A stretch of 18,206 nucleotides of DNA from Thoreauomyces humboldtii (GCA_027596035.1 JADGJA010000451.1:1-18206); one strand, 5' to 3'; shown: positions 1 through 8,954, counted from the stretch's first letter. The notes: generated from the letters alone by a model not told the origin. Translations and numbers: made by a program.

Positions 1-218
1 GTCGTTGAAAGGATTGGGGTTGAGCTCCTGGAGTACTGCGTGGTAAGATTGAATGTCAGAGAGGTGATTGGGAAATCGTCGTCCTCGTTGTTGTCGCCGC
101 GGTTCGAACTGTTCAGTGACCTCACCTCCCCACAAAACTCACAACAACCAAACCCAGAGCAACATCACGACCGCCCGCTGAACCACGACCTCCAACCCAC
201 GCAGGACTACCGTACATC
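1..218. other. Upstream region of MPC1; possible edge of a minus-strand gene
   Basis: This is the leader/promoter side of the MPC1 gene. No clear TATA box is visible. On the minus strand one frame stays open from about position 115 to the left edge and reads as a plausible charged stretch ending ..LQELNPNPFND. It could be an exon of a divergent gene that continues outside the window, but I found no start codon or convincing splice site for it. Confidence 0.3.
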
Positions 219-918
219 ATGGCAGCGCAACCACCTCTCGCATCTCGCATCGGTACCTACCTTGGCAGCAAGGAGTTCAGGTCCTATCTCATGAGGTAAA
301 GGAAAGCCGCCCACACCATCTCACACAACACCACAGCACTCTAATCGATCTTCCGTCTCTTGTTTCCATCGCGTAGCACGGTGAGGATGTTGGAGCAGAT
401 GATGTGCATGAGTCGTGTGGCGACCTCATGACGCTGACAAGGTCAACCCTTTTAGCACTTCTGGGGACCCGTGGCCAACTGGGGTCTCCCTCTGGCAGCC
501 ATCGCCGATACGAAAAAGTCGCCAGAATTCATCAGCGGAAAGATGACGACCGGTCAGTGACCCGGGGACGTCTGAAGCACTCGGAGGAAAAGGCGAACAC
601 TGAACTGACAAAACCTCAAAACACACGTGCCTTTTATCTGCGACAGCCATGACGCTGTACTCTCTCCTCTTCATGCGTTTCGCATGGATGGTTCAACCGA
701 GAAACTACCTTCTCTTCGCATGTCACTTCACCAACGAGGGGTGTCAACTCATGCAGGGATATCGGTTCATCAACTGGCATCAGTTGAGTTCTTACCCCAA
801 TCGTCTTGGAACAACCTCATCGCAAGGTTTTGCTAACGCGTGGTTTTACGATACGTGTAGCTATGGAGGAAAGGAGGCTGCGGCTGCAACAGGAAGCGCC
901 CCACTGCCTGCCCTGTAG
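219..918 (+). CDS. MPC1: Mitochondrial pyruvate carrier subunit 1 (MPC1), five exons
   Basis: MPC1 is a small inner-membrane protein that pairs with MPC2 to import pyruvate into the mitochondrial matrix. Exons as read: 219-295, 377-380, 456-552, 647-782, 861-918, giving 123 residues. Family landmarks are clear: [11 protein letters not shown] (17-27), [20 protein letters not shown] (28-47), [11 protein letters not shown] and [19 protein letters not shown], all close to animal and yeast MPC1. There is no cleavable presequence, as is usual for this family. The second exon is only four bases (CACG); it supplies the end of Ser26 and all of Thr27, and without it the frame breaks before HFWGP. Both introns around it have branch-like sequences (CTAAT at 341-345, CTGAC at 434-438). 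The last intron (783-860) is 78 nt with a CTAAC-type branch site but is stop-free in frame, so its splicing is less certain than the others. The Ala-rich C-terminus is not conserved. The identification is firm; the last junction is less so. Confidence 0.95.
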
Positions 919-1247
919 AGGAGGCATACAGTACAGACAGGGGTTGTACCATCATGTTCCTTTTTACCATATGGACAAATCGACGTCAGCAATATCATTA
1001 CCTTCAGAGACGCCCTTGTCTTGTGCGTCTTGTTGTGGAAGCAGACTTGCTTTGATGCGATCGACTTGACTATCAACGCGCAGCTCAGAAATCCTTGGAG
1101 GTCTTTGAGGCAATCCCGGACAGAAGCGCACAGAAGCGCACAGAACAGTCCATTGTAGCTTCAGTTTGTTAAAGTTGAGTGTGACGAACCCCACTCCCGA
1201 ATCGCGCGTCTCCCACCACTTTCCCACGGTCTCACGAAAAACGGCAT
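919..1247. other. Convergent 3' region between MPC1 and the minus-strand membrane protein
   Basis: No gene is supported here. The two neighbouring genes end towards each other, so this must hold both 3' UTRs. The only structure seen is a perfect short tandem duplication (acagaagcgc twice) near 1123-1143. Confidence 0.6.
1123..1143. repeat. Two-copy tandem repeat, 10-nt unit
   Basis: The unit acagaagcgc occurs twice in direct succession in the shared 3' region. It is too short to suggest a mobile element and looks like simple slippage. Confidence 0.6.
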
Positions 1248-2618
1248 TCAGTTCTCACAACTCGCGTCAAACATGACCAAACTCTTCCCATTCCTCGTCC
1301 CGCCCGACTCCTCCGACTTTGGCTTCGCGGGACCACCCTTCTCCCCTCCCCCCTTCCGACCCTTGTCGTGGATCCTATCGGCGATCATCTTGACCCGAGC
1401 GACGTCGGTCAGGAGGAGGTACGGTTTGAAGGGTTGGAGGACGCGGGGCAGGGTGTAGACGGACAGGGACGAGAAAGTCAGGTCGAGGGGGCTGGTTGCG
1501 GAGACTGCTGCCAGGACCTGCGTGAAATCGAAGATGCGATCGGTGGGTTAGTTGGCGGATAACCGTGTGGGTGGTGGGGATACGGGTTTGCAGGTGGTGT
1601 GTGTGTGTATGTGTGTGTGTGTTTGTGTTTGTGTTTACTGACGTCGATGGCTAGGAAGACCAGGATGCGACCCAAGTAGGCGACCAGGAAGGCCCTGTCT
1701 TCTCGAGATCGTCCGCCGGGGGCAGAGTACACGATCGACAGGGCGTACACGTTCATGGATAGGTCCAATAAGAGTCGATACCCTGTATCATGGTTGTTTG
1801 AATTGGGTGTTGCATGATGAGCGAGGGGCCGCTATACGTAAACACACGTTACCTAGCGTTGACCACACAAGACCCGAAACGTACAGTTCCTGATCGTAGT
1901 TCAGGGAGATCGAGTAGAGGATGGCACCTGGGAAGACGCACCATGGAAAAAAAAGATACGATGATGAGATGTCGGCTGGCGAGAACGCCCCAAACAACAT
2001 ACGGGAGAACCATATAGCTGATTGGCCAGTTCCAAGCATAATTGAACCACGAACGGGACATGGAACGCTACTTCGACAGATCTACACACAGAACAAGGCA
2101 AAACGTCAAAAGTCAAGCTCAGAGTCGAAAACAGTCGACGTTCCCATTCCAATTCCAAGGAAAGCCAGCAGTTAGCGGTGACGGTAGGATTGGTACCTCC
2201 CGAACGAGATCCTCAACGACCCCTTGACCCTCCAAAACTGCAACAACGAGACGGCCAGATGGAACGTGACGATGGTGACGACACTGACGTAAAAGTAGAA
2301 GTTTGTTCCAGCGACTTCCCAGAACCAGGGTATCCCCTCCGAGTTCCCCATCGCCAGGTTGATCCAATTGAGTGCGTCCGCTACGATGGCGAAGAAGAAC
2401 AGGACGACGGCAGGTTTGGATTTGATGGCTGCCAGACGGTCGCTGAAGAGTGCGAGTAGGATGCAGTGGAGGACGGCGCCGACGGTCCCGATCAGCGAGC
2501 AGAAGTCGTCGCCGTAGGTCTCGCTCTGTTGGTCCTGGCTCGATTGGAATTGCGTGGTGAGATTGGCGAGGAGGTCGAGGCAGTCCGGTGGGACGGCGGG
2601 GGTTGTAGTGTCGTTCAT
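1248..2618 (-). CDS. Fungal polytopic (probably seven-helix) membrane protein
   Basis: I do not recognise a named family. Exon 1 (2197-2618) encodes 140 residues: a polar Asn/Thr-rich extracellular-type N-terminus, then helices at about 40-59, 69-91 and 100-128. Exon 3 (1853-1927), exon 4 (1643-1782) and exon 5 (1248-1517) add further hydrophobic segments (YSISLNYDQELYVSGLVW, LSMNVYALSIVYSAPG, AYLGRILVFLAID) and a LQPFKPYLLLTDVARVK stretch, ending in a Lys/Gly-rich cytosolic tail. Exon 2 (about 2003-2081) is unresolved: the standard donor at 2002 keeps frame only with a weak acceptor at 2067, while the stronger acceptor at 2081 needs a poor GTTCTC donor at 2010. Either choice gives about 323-325 residues. 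ATG at 2618 is the first in frame. A possible extra 5' exon at 2876-2920 would add 29 residues. The topology suggests a receptor- or transporter-like plasma-membrane protein; no ligand can be inferred. Confidence 0.7.
1590..1637. repeat. GT-rich simple repeat inside an intron
   Basis: A run of GT, GTTT and GTAT units lies within the last intron (1518-1642) of the minus-strand membrane protein gene. On the coding strand it is CA-rich. It makes this the longest intron of that gene and is likely polymorphic in length. Confidence 0.8.
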
Positions 2619-2875
2619 GATGGAAGAAGGCAAAGAGAGGTGGAGGAGAGCTAGGTATTTCTGGGAGAGATCAAGAGCCGGTGTGAGACGATGCGTGGTC
2701 GTCGTCGTGATCGGTGTTGTGGGATGTGTTTTTGTGAAGTAACAACAGTCGACAGATGCAGGCGGAGTTTGGACGGTCCCCCCGTTGGACGAGAGGGCGG
2801 AAAGGGGGTCCACCGCCGTGGTTCTGCCAAGGACTGGTGCAAGGAACGTACAGGATTCCGCCGGTTTGAGCTGAC

Positions 2876-2920
2876 CTTGGCCATATCGTCAGACTTGCCC
2901 CCACCGGCTCCAAGTGCCAT
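2876..2920 (-). other. Candidate upstream coding exon of the minus-strand membrane protein
   Basis: ATG at 2920 opens a short frame MALGAGGGKSDDMAK that ends at a possible GTCAGC donor. Joining it to an acceptor before 2660 gives an uninterrupted frame into the main exon (..KYLALLHLSLPSSIMNDTT). The implied intron is 215 nt, long for this window, and no strong branch site is visible. The placement of a TATA-like element at 3068-3075 favours transcription starting well above 2618. This is a hypothesis only. Confidence 0.3.
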
Positions 2921-3067
2921 GACTTTGGCGTATCTGCTTCCACGTGAGCAGGCCGTCCGGCAGGCACATGCAGGTCGCAAAATGTTATTCGATATCGAAC
3001 AAGGTAAACGAACGCAGGCCCGCTGCGGCCGAGTTCTTTCTCGACAATCGTTATCTGCACCATATAT

Positions 3068-3075
3068 CTTATATA
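3068..3075 (-). promoter_or_regulatory. TATA-like element on the minus strand
   Basis: The minus strand reads TATATAAG here, within a wider AT-rich patch. It lies just downstream of the small unknown gene's stop and about 150 nt above the ATG at 2920, or 450 nt above the ATG at 2618. It is a plausible core promoter for the leftward membrane-protein gene. Confidence 0.4.
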
Positions 3076-3154
3076 CGGATAACATCTTCCCACCATCCTT
3101 TCCCACCTCATACGCTTGCCCAATCCTCGATCGACCCGGCATACTGATCAAACC

Positions 3155-3526
3155 CTACTGCAACCTAGCCCTCTTCCTCCCCGGCCCTTCGTCATCAGAT
3201 AACATCCCTGCGTCCTCGCTCTTCAACAACCACTCCTCCCGCACCCCCAGCCTGGCATCCAGTCTCAATTCTCCTCCGTTCACCCACACGTGACATTCCA
3301 AGACCATCCATCCTGCGTCCTGAAACGACCGTCGGATCTCATCCTCGACCTGTCGAACCACGGCGGGCGAGGGGGGCGAGAGCGAGGAGGTGGAAGGAAC
3401 GGGGAGGACGGTATGGACGTTGACGTACGTCTCGTTGGGAGTTCCTTGACACCGGTGGATGATCTCGTTGAGGACGTGACGGAGGGATGGGATCGGGGAC
3501 GGCGGGGACGCCCCGGGGAACTGCAT
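3155..3526 (-). CDS. Small hypothetical protein with basic C-terminal motif
   Basis: The ATG at 3526 opens 123 residues starting MQFPGASPPSP. The N-terminus is Pro/Ser-rich. The middle contains a predicted helical stretch (VVRQVEDEIRRSFQDAGW) followed by hydrophobic, strand-like sequence (MVLECHVWVNGGELRLDARL). The tail has an acidic patch (SDDEGP) next to a basic cluster (GRKRARLQ) that resembles a nuclear localisation signal. The frame is also open upstream of the ATG for 11 codons, and a CAG lies directly before ACATG, so this could be the last exon of a longer gene. No family recognised. It is tandem with the membrane protein gene to its left and divergent from the one to its right. Confidence 0.5.
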   Translation of the reverse strand: MQFPGASPPSPIPSLRHVLNEIIHRCQGTPNETYVNVHTVLPVPSTSSLSPPSPAVVRQVEDEIRRSFQDAGWMVLECHVWVNGGELRLDARLGVREEWLLKSEDAGMLSDDEGPGRKRARLQ

Positions 3527-4324
3527 GTCTGAAGGTGTGGAGAGAGGGGAAACGGGCAAGGAGACTGCAATGTTCGACTGAGGGTAAGGAAAGCGATAGA
3601 TGTTTTGCTGGCTGCTCGTGTATGTCTTGAGAAGTAGACCACGTGGAGTTGCGAGAAGCGGCTGCTTGACAAATGGTGTTTTGGCCGTAACAAAGTGTCA
3701 GTGATTGGAAAGAGTATCTGATGGATTAGCAGTGAACCAACGGTGACGAAAGAAGCCTTAAGCAAGATGATGTTGGTGCTGATCCAGCTGAAGGGTTCCT
3801 CAAACAGGTGGAGGTGGAGAGCAGAACGGTTCACATGGCGACGCCGCTCATTTCATCCCAAGAACATGCTCGTGCTTTTTGGAAAGATCGTTCATGAATC
3901 AGGTCAGCTCGGTCGAGACAAGCTTGGTACTGGAGAAATTGTTGAAATCTACGACCTGGTGCTTTCCGGTTTTGAAATCCGAGGTACGGAAGAGTCTAAC
4001 AAGCTCGGGGTCGCGCAGGGAGTTCCAGATGCTCCTTTACCATCCCGTGATCCCAGAAATTCGTCATACCCTCATCGCTCGGGACGGATCTACCGCAGAG
4101 CGGAGTTTGCGAAAATGGGCATATATCATTCATCTGGCGGTGAAATCCGACAGATCATCTCCGTCTCTATAGATAGCGGCATGGCCCGCACCTAGGGTCC
4201 TATAAGCTTGTCATTACTCCAGTAAACATAAAAACTTCCATTCCTTCCATGCGGTTCTCGCTCCTCCTCCGTTTCTTCGTCCAACTAAATCCTATTCAGA
4301 GCGCCTTCTCTTCCGCCATCCGAA
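3527..4324. other. Divergent intergenic region between the small unknown gene and the second membrane protein
   Basis: About 800 nt separate the two divergent starts. A plus-strand frame with no stop runs from 3743 to 4195, but its composition does not look like protein and I do not call it. A TATA-like sequence sits near the right end. Confidence 0.5.
4201..4206 (+). promoter_or_regulatory. TATA-like element upstream of the second membrane protein gene
   Basis: TATAAG lies 124 nt before the ATG at 4325. A short AT-rich stretch and then a pyrimidine-rich leader follow it, as expected for a fungal core promoter. Confidence 0.45.
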
Positions 4325-5754
4325 ATGGCCATCGCGGTGGACGATCCTCACTGCCGATACGACACTCTGTCCAATGGAACCATCATCATGAGCTACGATG
4401 GATATATCGGATCGTGGGAGACGGTGGCGATGGCGTGCTCAGGGGTGAATCTACTGGCTCCGAATGTTGTTCTCATCGGCGTGACACTCTGCATCACGGC
4501 CCTTTGCATCGTCATGGCATATCGAAATGGGAGCAAGCGGACGTGGACAAGTTTGGCATTTTCGTTTCGGAACTTCGAGGGATCGAGTCGCTCATACCCT
4601 TGCACTTTTTCTAGGATACAACAAGGTCATGCTATTAGGGCCTTGTCTCCTCATGACCGGGGTTGCGATAGAGATGTACAGCGTATCCACTTGGTACCAG
4701 TGGGATGGACATCCGGACTGGTGTCATGTCCCAAAGCGTACGTTTCTTCGCTTCAAAGAAGATCGAAAAAAAGCACTAGGGAGTCTCGGTTGCTGACTCC
4801 CCCATTGTTTTCGCTACCCAGCCTTCTGGTACCTGGGCACCCTCTGCATGGGCTACGTGCAAGGGTTTCGAATTGAGTTCATCCTCATAGCGACCAACCG
4901 ACCGCGACATTGGGACAAACGGATCCTGGCCGTACTTCTTGGCATATGCGTCATCCTTGGTCTCGTTTCCCTCGCCATCTTCTTCGTGGGAACAACCCAC
5001 GGCGTCGATCACACTCCCTTCAACTTCATCCTCCTCTACACCGGAGCTTACATGATCATCGGTGTGACCGACGTCTTGCTCTCCATGGCCATCCTCACCA
5101 TATGCGCCAACAACGACGCCGTGATCAGGACGTTGGACACTCTGTCGTTCTGTGACTCGGAAATGACAAAGTCGAATCCTACGGAGAAGGTCAGAAAGTT
5201 CGCTAGGGAGAACAGGATACCGGCACTCGTGCAGCTCGCGGGGGATTTCATTTTCGCTACTTGCTACCTCATCGGCATCTTGGGGCCTGGAGGATATACG
5301 TTTGGGTGAGGAAGAACGACCGGTTTTTTGTTTGTCTAGGACAAACGTTGGCGGTGTTTGGGGCGAAGATTACTGACTTTTCCTTTCAGCGTTGTTGCGA
5401 TCATGGGTCCAACATGCGCCAACCTCTTCCTCTTATATTCTGTAAGCGAAAAAGGCGGGAACCTTTATAGAAAGGCTATGTTCACGAACTTGAGTGTTCT
5501 CTCCCGCTTAAACAGGTCGAGAGCATGAAGAAGGCAGCGGAAGCAGGAGGAAGGTCACGGATCGTCGACTACGTGCTCGCAACGAACGAGGACACCGGAA
5601 CTCGTCAGTCCGATGTGCGGAGACAGGTACAGAGAAGGTCTTTCTTGATCTCGGTCAAGCAGGACCACCCTCGCTTTCTGCTTCACCCGATGCTCATTCG
5701 ACCTATTCCTCATCCTAGCTGCTGTCGGACGCGGGCTCAACGACGATACGATGA
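4325..5754 (+). CDS. Seven-transmembrane protein, six exons, family not recognised
   Basis: Exons as read: 4325-4550, 4615-4737, 4822-5305, 5390-5441, 5516-5626, 5719-5754. Together they make 343 residues with every junction in phase. The N-terminus has a glycosylation site (NGT at 17-19). Hydrophobic helices fall at about 44-65, 78-99, 117-140, 149-173, 182-211, 249-271 and 279-295, followed by a short polar C-terminal tail. A charged loop (212-248, with the stretch TEKVRKFARENR) between helices 5 and 6 fits the third cytosolic loop of a receptor-like protein. Cys residues in the loop between helices 2 and 3 (WCHVP) may form a disulphide. The layout fits a fungal GPCR-like or other polytopic protein, but I see no family signature motif. 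The first donor (GTTTGG) is weaker than the rest; the other introns have good GT..AG ends. I see no clear sequence similarity to the minus-strand membrane protein nearby. Confidence 0.8.
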
Positions 5755-6299
5755 TGGACGTTTCCACTGCTACATTTCTTGGCTTCATCCTGCTTGTAGA
5801 CTCTTTGCATTTCGCTTCAATCCGCCATCCGAATCCCCCCTCGCTTTCTGATCCTGTTACGATATACCCACTGCAATTTATTCCCCAAACTAGATTTTTT
5901 TGCTAAACCATTAGCTTCCATGATTGGTTCGGGCATGGGAATCGCGCCTGACTGTGAACATAACAGCTTTTCGCAATGCTTAGGAAATCAAGGATAGCGC
6001 CACTAGGAGAAACAGATCCGCCGATAGAGATCACTTGCAACTTGGCGGTGTCTGGTTCATGCAAGGGGGATCCTCTTAGGTTTTTTGGCAAAAGCTTTTA
6101 CAGTTACCTGCGTCAGCTGGCGCAAAACCAGAAAAGGCTGGCTGGTTGGCTGGACGGTTTGCTTCGCTCGCAAGGCATCCGTACGTAAAACCCACATAGT
6201 TCCACTCATGCCGTTCGCTGGCTCGCAAGGCATGCAACTGTATGCAAGAGTAGATCCCGTCTGATCAGCAAAACCGATCCCGTCCATTTAGAGTCGGTG

Positions 6300-6316
6300 A
6301 ACGTTCCTCGAACGTT
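6300..6316. promoter_or_regulatory. Perfect 7-bp inverted repeat (AACGTTC-ctc-GAACGTT)
   Basis: Two perfect 7-bp arms are separated by 3 nt. It lies about 270 nt above the TATA-like element of the secreted protein gene. The form fits a dimeric transcription-factor site, but no specific factor can be named. Confidence 0.35.
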
Positions 6317-6570
6317 GTGCTTGCGATTGGCGAAGAAGGCGAGCACGGGAAGTATGCTTAACCATTCGATATTCCCATCCAGCCTTCTCATCCCTGTCTA
6401 CTGCTTGGGTTCGTGGCCGGCAAGGTGCGAGTGGCAATCCATACCAGGTGCCTGTGCGTTCTGGGAAGCCGGATTTCTCGGGTTTTGACAGGCGCGTCCT
6501 GCCGTAATATTGCTTACCCATCTACTTACCATCGGCCCCGCTTGGGCCTCTCGCGAGAATAGACCGTTTT

Positions 6571-6578
6571 AATATACC
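6571..6578 (+). promoter_or_regulatory. TATA-like element of the secreted protein gene
   Basis: AATATACC follows a short T-run about 180 nt before the ATG at 6755. It is the best core promoter candidate in this gap. Confidence 0.35.
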
Positions 6579-6754
6579 CTCACTCGATGTCTATTTATGC
6601 ATGACACGCTCGTCCGAGACAAATAGTCAAGCTTAGAAGGTAGAACACATCACGTCAACATTTCATCTCACGCGTTCGGCGGCTACACTTCCTCTCGTGA
6701 AAAAGCGTCGAACCCTTCCAATTCTGCTTATCGTCGCCAAGTTCAACTTCAAGA

Positions 6755-7797
6755 ATGCGATCCGTCATCTGCTTGTTTCCACTGGTCCTACTACCCAGCT
6801 TCGTGAGCACTCTCCCCTCCCTCGAAAACATCAAATGCTCGCCGTCGAAAGTCGCCCTCGGCGGACCTGTCAACATTACATGGACATTCAAGGACGACGC
6901 AAAGAATCCCGCTCGAGGCGTGTTTTCGTGGCAGCTCTATGCCCAGGACGCCGTCATTGATGTCCCCTCCTCTTCTTCCTCCGCCAGTTCCGCTTATTCT
7001 TCCTCGTCATCCTCTTCACCCTCATCGTCAGCAACGGAACCTCTGAACGGTCCAGCTTCGACATCCCTCCTCACCGACCCAAACTTCTCCGCATCGTTCG
7101 ATTGGTACCAGTACGGACCACACGGTTTGGTCAATTACACCGGTCAGCATCTCTGTCTCGACACCTCGCTTCCATACGGACCTGTCGACGGACTCGGAAA
7201 TCCGAAAGGATACACGATGCAGACGTTTTGTCCGCTGAAATGCGAGGTCGAGAAGGAGGTGGACAAGTACACGTACTTTAAGACACTCAGCTTCTCTCCC
7301 AAGAGGGTCCACGTCGGAGATGATTTGGAGATAAAGTGGACGTACACGAAGGGGGTCAACGTTCCGAAGGATGGTAAGGAAGCAGAAAAAGGCCAGTTTC
7401 GGATGGAGGAGTTGACATGCAAAACTCACAACGCACATCTCTTCTCTACCCGCGGACAGTCATCATCTCCATCTCGTTCACGTCCGACTACTTCGAGGAA
7501 CCACCGCAATGGGTGATCCCCAACGTTCCCACGTCTCCCCGGAACTACACCCTGAAGGTCACGCAATCCCTGCGGGACTTTGTCACAACGAACGCGAAGG
7601 AGGTGGACGGAAGGTTCCCCTACGCTCTCTACGTCCAGCTCGCCTTCCCGCCTCAGACCAACGCCCTGGGAATGGTCGTCGCGAAGGGGAACCTCACGGT
7701 CTTGGCGAAACGGAAGCCCACGAGGAGGTCGTTGGGTGCGGGTGACTTGCTGGGGAGGATGCTTGGAGGCTGGAAGAGATCTGAGCGGGGAAGGTGA
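6755..7797 (+). CDS. Secreted Ser-rich protein with two similar beta-type modules
   Basis: Exons 6755-7373 and 7460-7797 give 318 residues; the 86-nt intron joins GAT G to TC ATC in phase. Residues 1-19 form a signal peptide. A first module (about 22-70) contains SPSKVALGGPVNITWTF (29-45), and a second (about 176-290) contains SPKRVHVGDDLEIKWTY (181-197). These align without gaps and share S, P, V, G, I and WT. The pattern resembles the Kre9/Knh1-type Ser-Thr-rich extracellular domain, which also opens with P..V..G..V.ITWT; this assignment is inference. A serine-only linker (71-93) separates the modules. N-glycosylation sites are at 40, 127, 235 and 284. The tail has dibasic pairs (KRK 291-293 and RR) that could be processed, but no hydrophobic GPI signal, so the protein is probably soluble or cell-wall associated. 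Confidence 0.8.
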
Positions 7798-7918
7798 TGG
7801 TGTCGAAACTTGGCTTGGGAAGAACGCGGGAGCGAGAACTGTACACATTGGATAAAACATAGGCTCGAGGTTGTCAACTGTCGTCGTTCAGCAGTGCGGG
7901 AAATCCGGTGCCGATCGT

Positions 7919-8749
7919 CTACCATGGGATTTGATTCCCTTGGTAGTCGATGTGCTTGCCGCCCACTGTCTTCTGCGAGGCCCCTTCAATGACTTTGAGC
8001 ATTCCCGTGATGCTTTCCTCGATGCTGAGAGGTGCCTCCTGGGCACCCAGACATCTAGCGCACTCGTTCCCCATCTGCATCAAGAAGCATGAGAAGTCAA
8101 ATGAATCGCTCTCTGGTTGCCAAGAAGACTCGAACGTTACCTCCGTCTTCACCCATCCGGGATGGATGGCCCACGCGACGATGCCTTCCTTCTTGTGCTC
8201 GCCATGGATAGATCTCACGAGATAGTTGACTGCAGCCTTGGAAGTACCGTACGCTGTTCCACCAGGGATGTTACCAGCCGACACCTCGATGGACCCATCC
8301 TCGCTGGAAACGACCACGAACTTTCTCATCGTCGTCGACGCCCGCACCTCCAACTTTAAAAGCGGCCAAAAAGCCTGAAACGCGATCAACGGACCCCCCA
8401 CATTGACGTCCAACACGTCCCGGAACTCCCTGACGGACTGCGTGAGAACCGGAGACGAAGCGTACACGCCGGCCGAGACGACCACGACGTCCAGACCCGT
8501 CGGATGGATCTTGACGATCTCGTCTGCCGCCGTCCGTGCGTCCGACTCGCTCGTGCTCTCGAGCTTGATGACGTGGATCTTGGGATGGTGCTTCTTCGCG
8601 AGGATTTGGAGGGACGTGGCTTCGGTGGGTTTGCGGGCTGTCGCGAAGATGACGACGTTGGGTCGTTCCGCCAGCTTGGCGACGAGGGCGAATCCTAGGC
8701 CGCGAGAGGCGCCTGTGACGAGCCAAGAGGTTGGAGTTGTGCTGGCCAT
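7919..8749 (-). CDS. Short-chain dehydrogenase/reductase (classical SDR)
   Basis: This single-exon gene encodes 276 residues of a cytosolic NAD(P)(H)-dependent oxidoreductase. The Rossmann glycine motif is TGASRGLG (12-19). Arg16 and an Arg/Lys pair at the end of the second strand (ARK 38-40) suggest NADPH preference. VSAG (91-94) takes the place of the usual NNAG. Catalytic residues are Asn116, Ser148 or Ser149, Tyr167 and Lys171 (YGTSK), and the PG motif after strand 6 is HPGWVKTE (196-203). Length is normal for the classical type. The closest general resemblance is to fungal carbonyl/C-factor-like SDRs that act on small carbonyls, but the substrate cannot be read from sequence. It is convergent with the secreted protein gene, 121 nt apart. 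Unlike its neighbours it has no introns. Confidence 0.95.
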   Translation of the reverse strand: MASTTPTSWLVTGASRGLGFALVAKLAERPNVVIFATARKPTEATSLQILAKKHHPKIHVIKLESTSESDARTAADEIVKIHPTGLDVVVVSAGVYASSPVLTQSVREFRDVLDVNVGGPLIAFQAFWPLLKLEVRASTTMRKFVVVSSEDGSIEVSAGNIPGGTAYGTSKAAVNYLVRSIHGEHKKEGIVAWAIHPGWVKTEVTFESSWQPESDSFDFSCFLMQMGNECARCLGAQEAPLSIEESITGMLKVIEGASQKTVGGKHIDYQGNQIPW

Positions 8750-8925
8750 CGGTTATGGAGTACGCCCGAATCGAAATAGATGAATGATTTCGGGGCGAAG
8801 GGGCTTCACAGGGCTCCGTTTCTTATACCTGTGTTCAGTGTGCTGCTCCTCTGCGGTTGACATCTGACGCTGGATCTGACGTACTGTATGCGCTGTCGAA
8901 CGGTGTCGATGACGACGGATCTGGA

Positions 8926-8954
8926 CCATCTACGGTACAGTATACAGTAGATGG
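8926..8954. promoter_or_regulatory. Inverted repeat with tandem TACAGTA words
   Basis: Arms CCATCTAC (8926-8933) and GTAGATGG (8947-8954) are perfect complements around a 13-nt spacer. Overlapping the spacer and right arm are two direct copies of TACAGTA (8936-8942, 8943-8949). A third copy in the opposite orientation lies at 8882-8888. The cluster is about 130-205 nt upstream of the SDR start codon and may be a regulator site. Confidence 0.35.

Larger units (their letters stand above)
5755..6754. other. Intergenic region, 1 kb, no gene seen
   Basis: This holds the 3' UTR of the seven-helix gene and the promoter of the secreted protein gene. The word ctcgcaaggcat occurs twice (around 6167 and 6222). 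A perfect inverted repeat is at 6300-6316 and a TATA-like stretch at 6571. The short open frames on both strands show no protein-like composition. Confidence 0.6.

Noticed and set aside
2651..3151. Long minus-strand frame reading through the leader of the membrane protein gene
   Set aside because: Only the short piece at 2876-2920 looks like a possible exon. The rest has no protein-like features and contains the TATA-like element.
3743..4195. 150-codon plus-strand open frame before the seven-helix gene
   Set aside because: No domain-like pattern, it ends just before the TATA-like element of the real gene, and it sits in a divergent promoter region.
7426..7860. 144-codon minus-strand frame opposite the secreted protein gene
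   Set aside because: It is antisense to a well-supported exon with signal peptide, glycosylation sites and an in-phase splice; it looks like a shadow frame.
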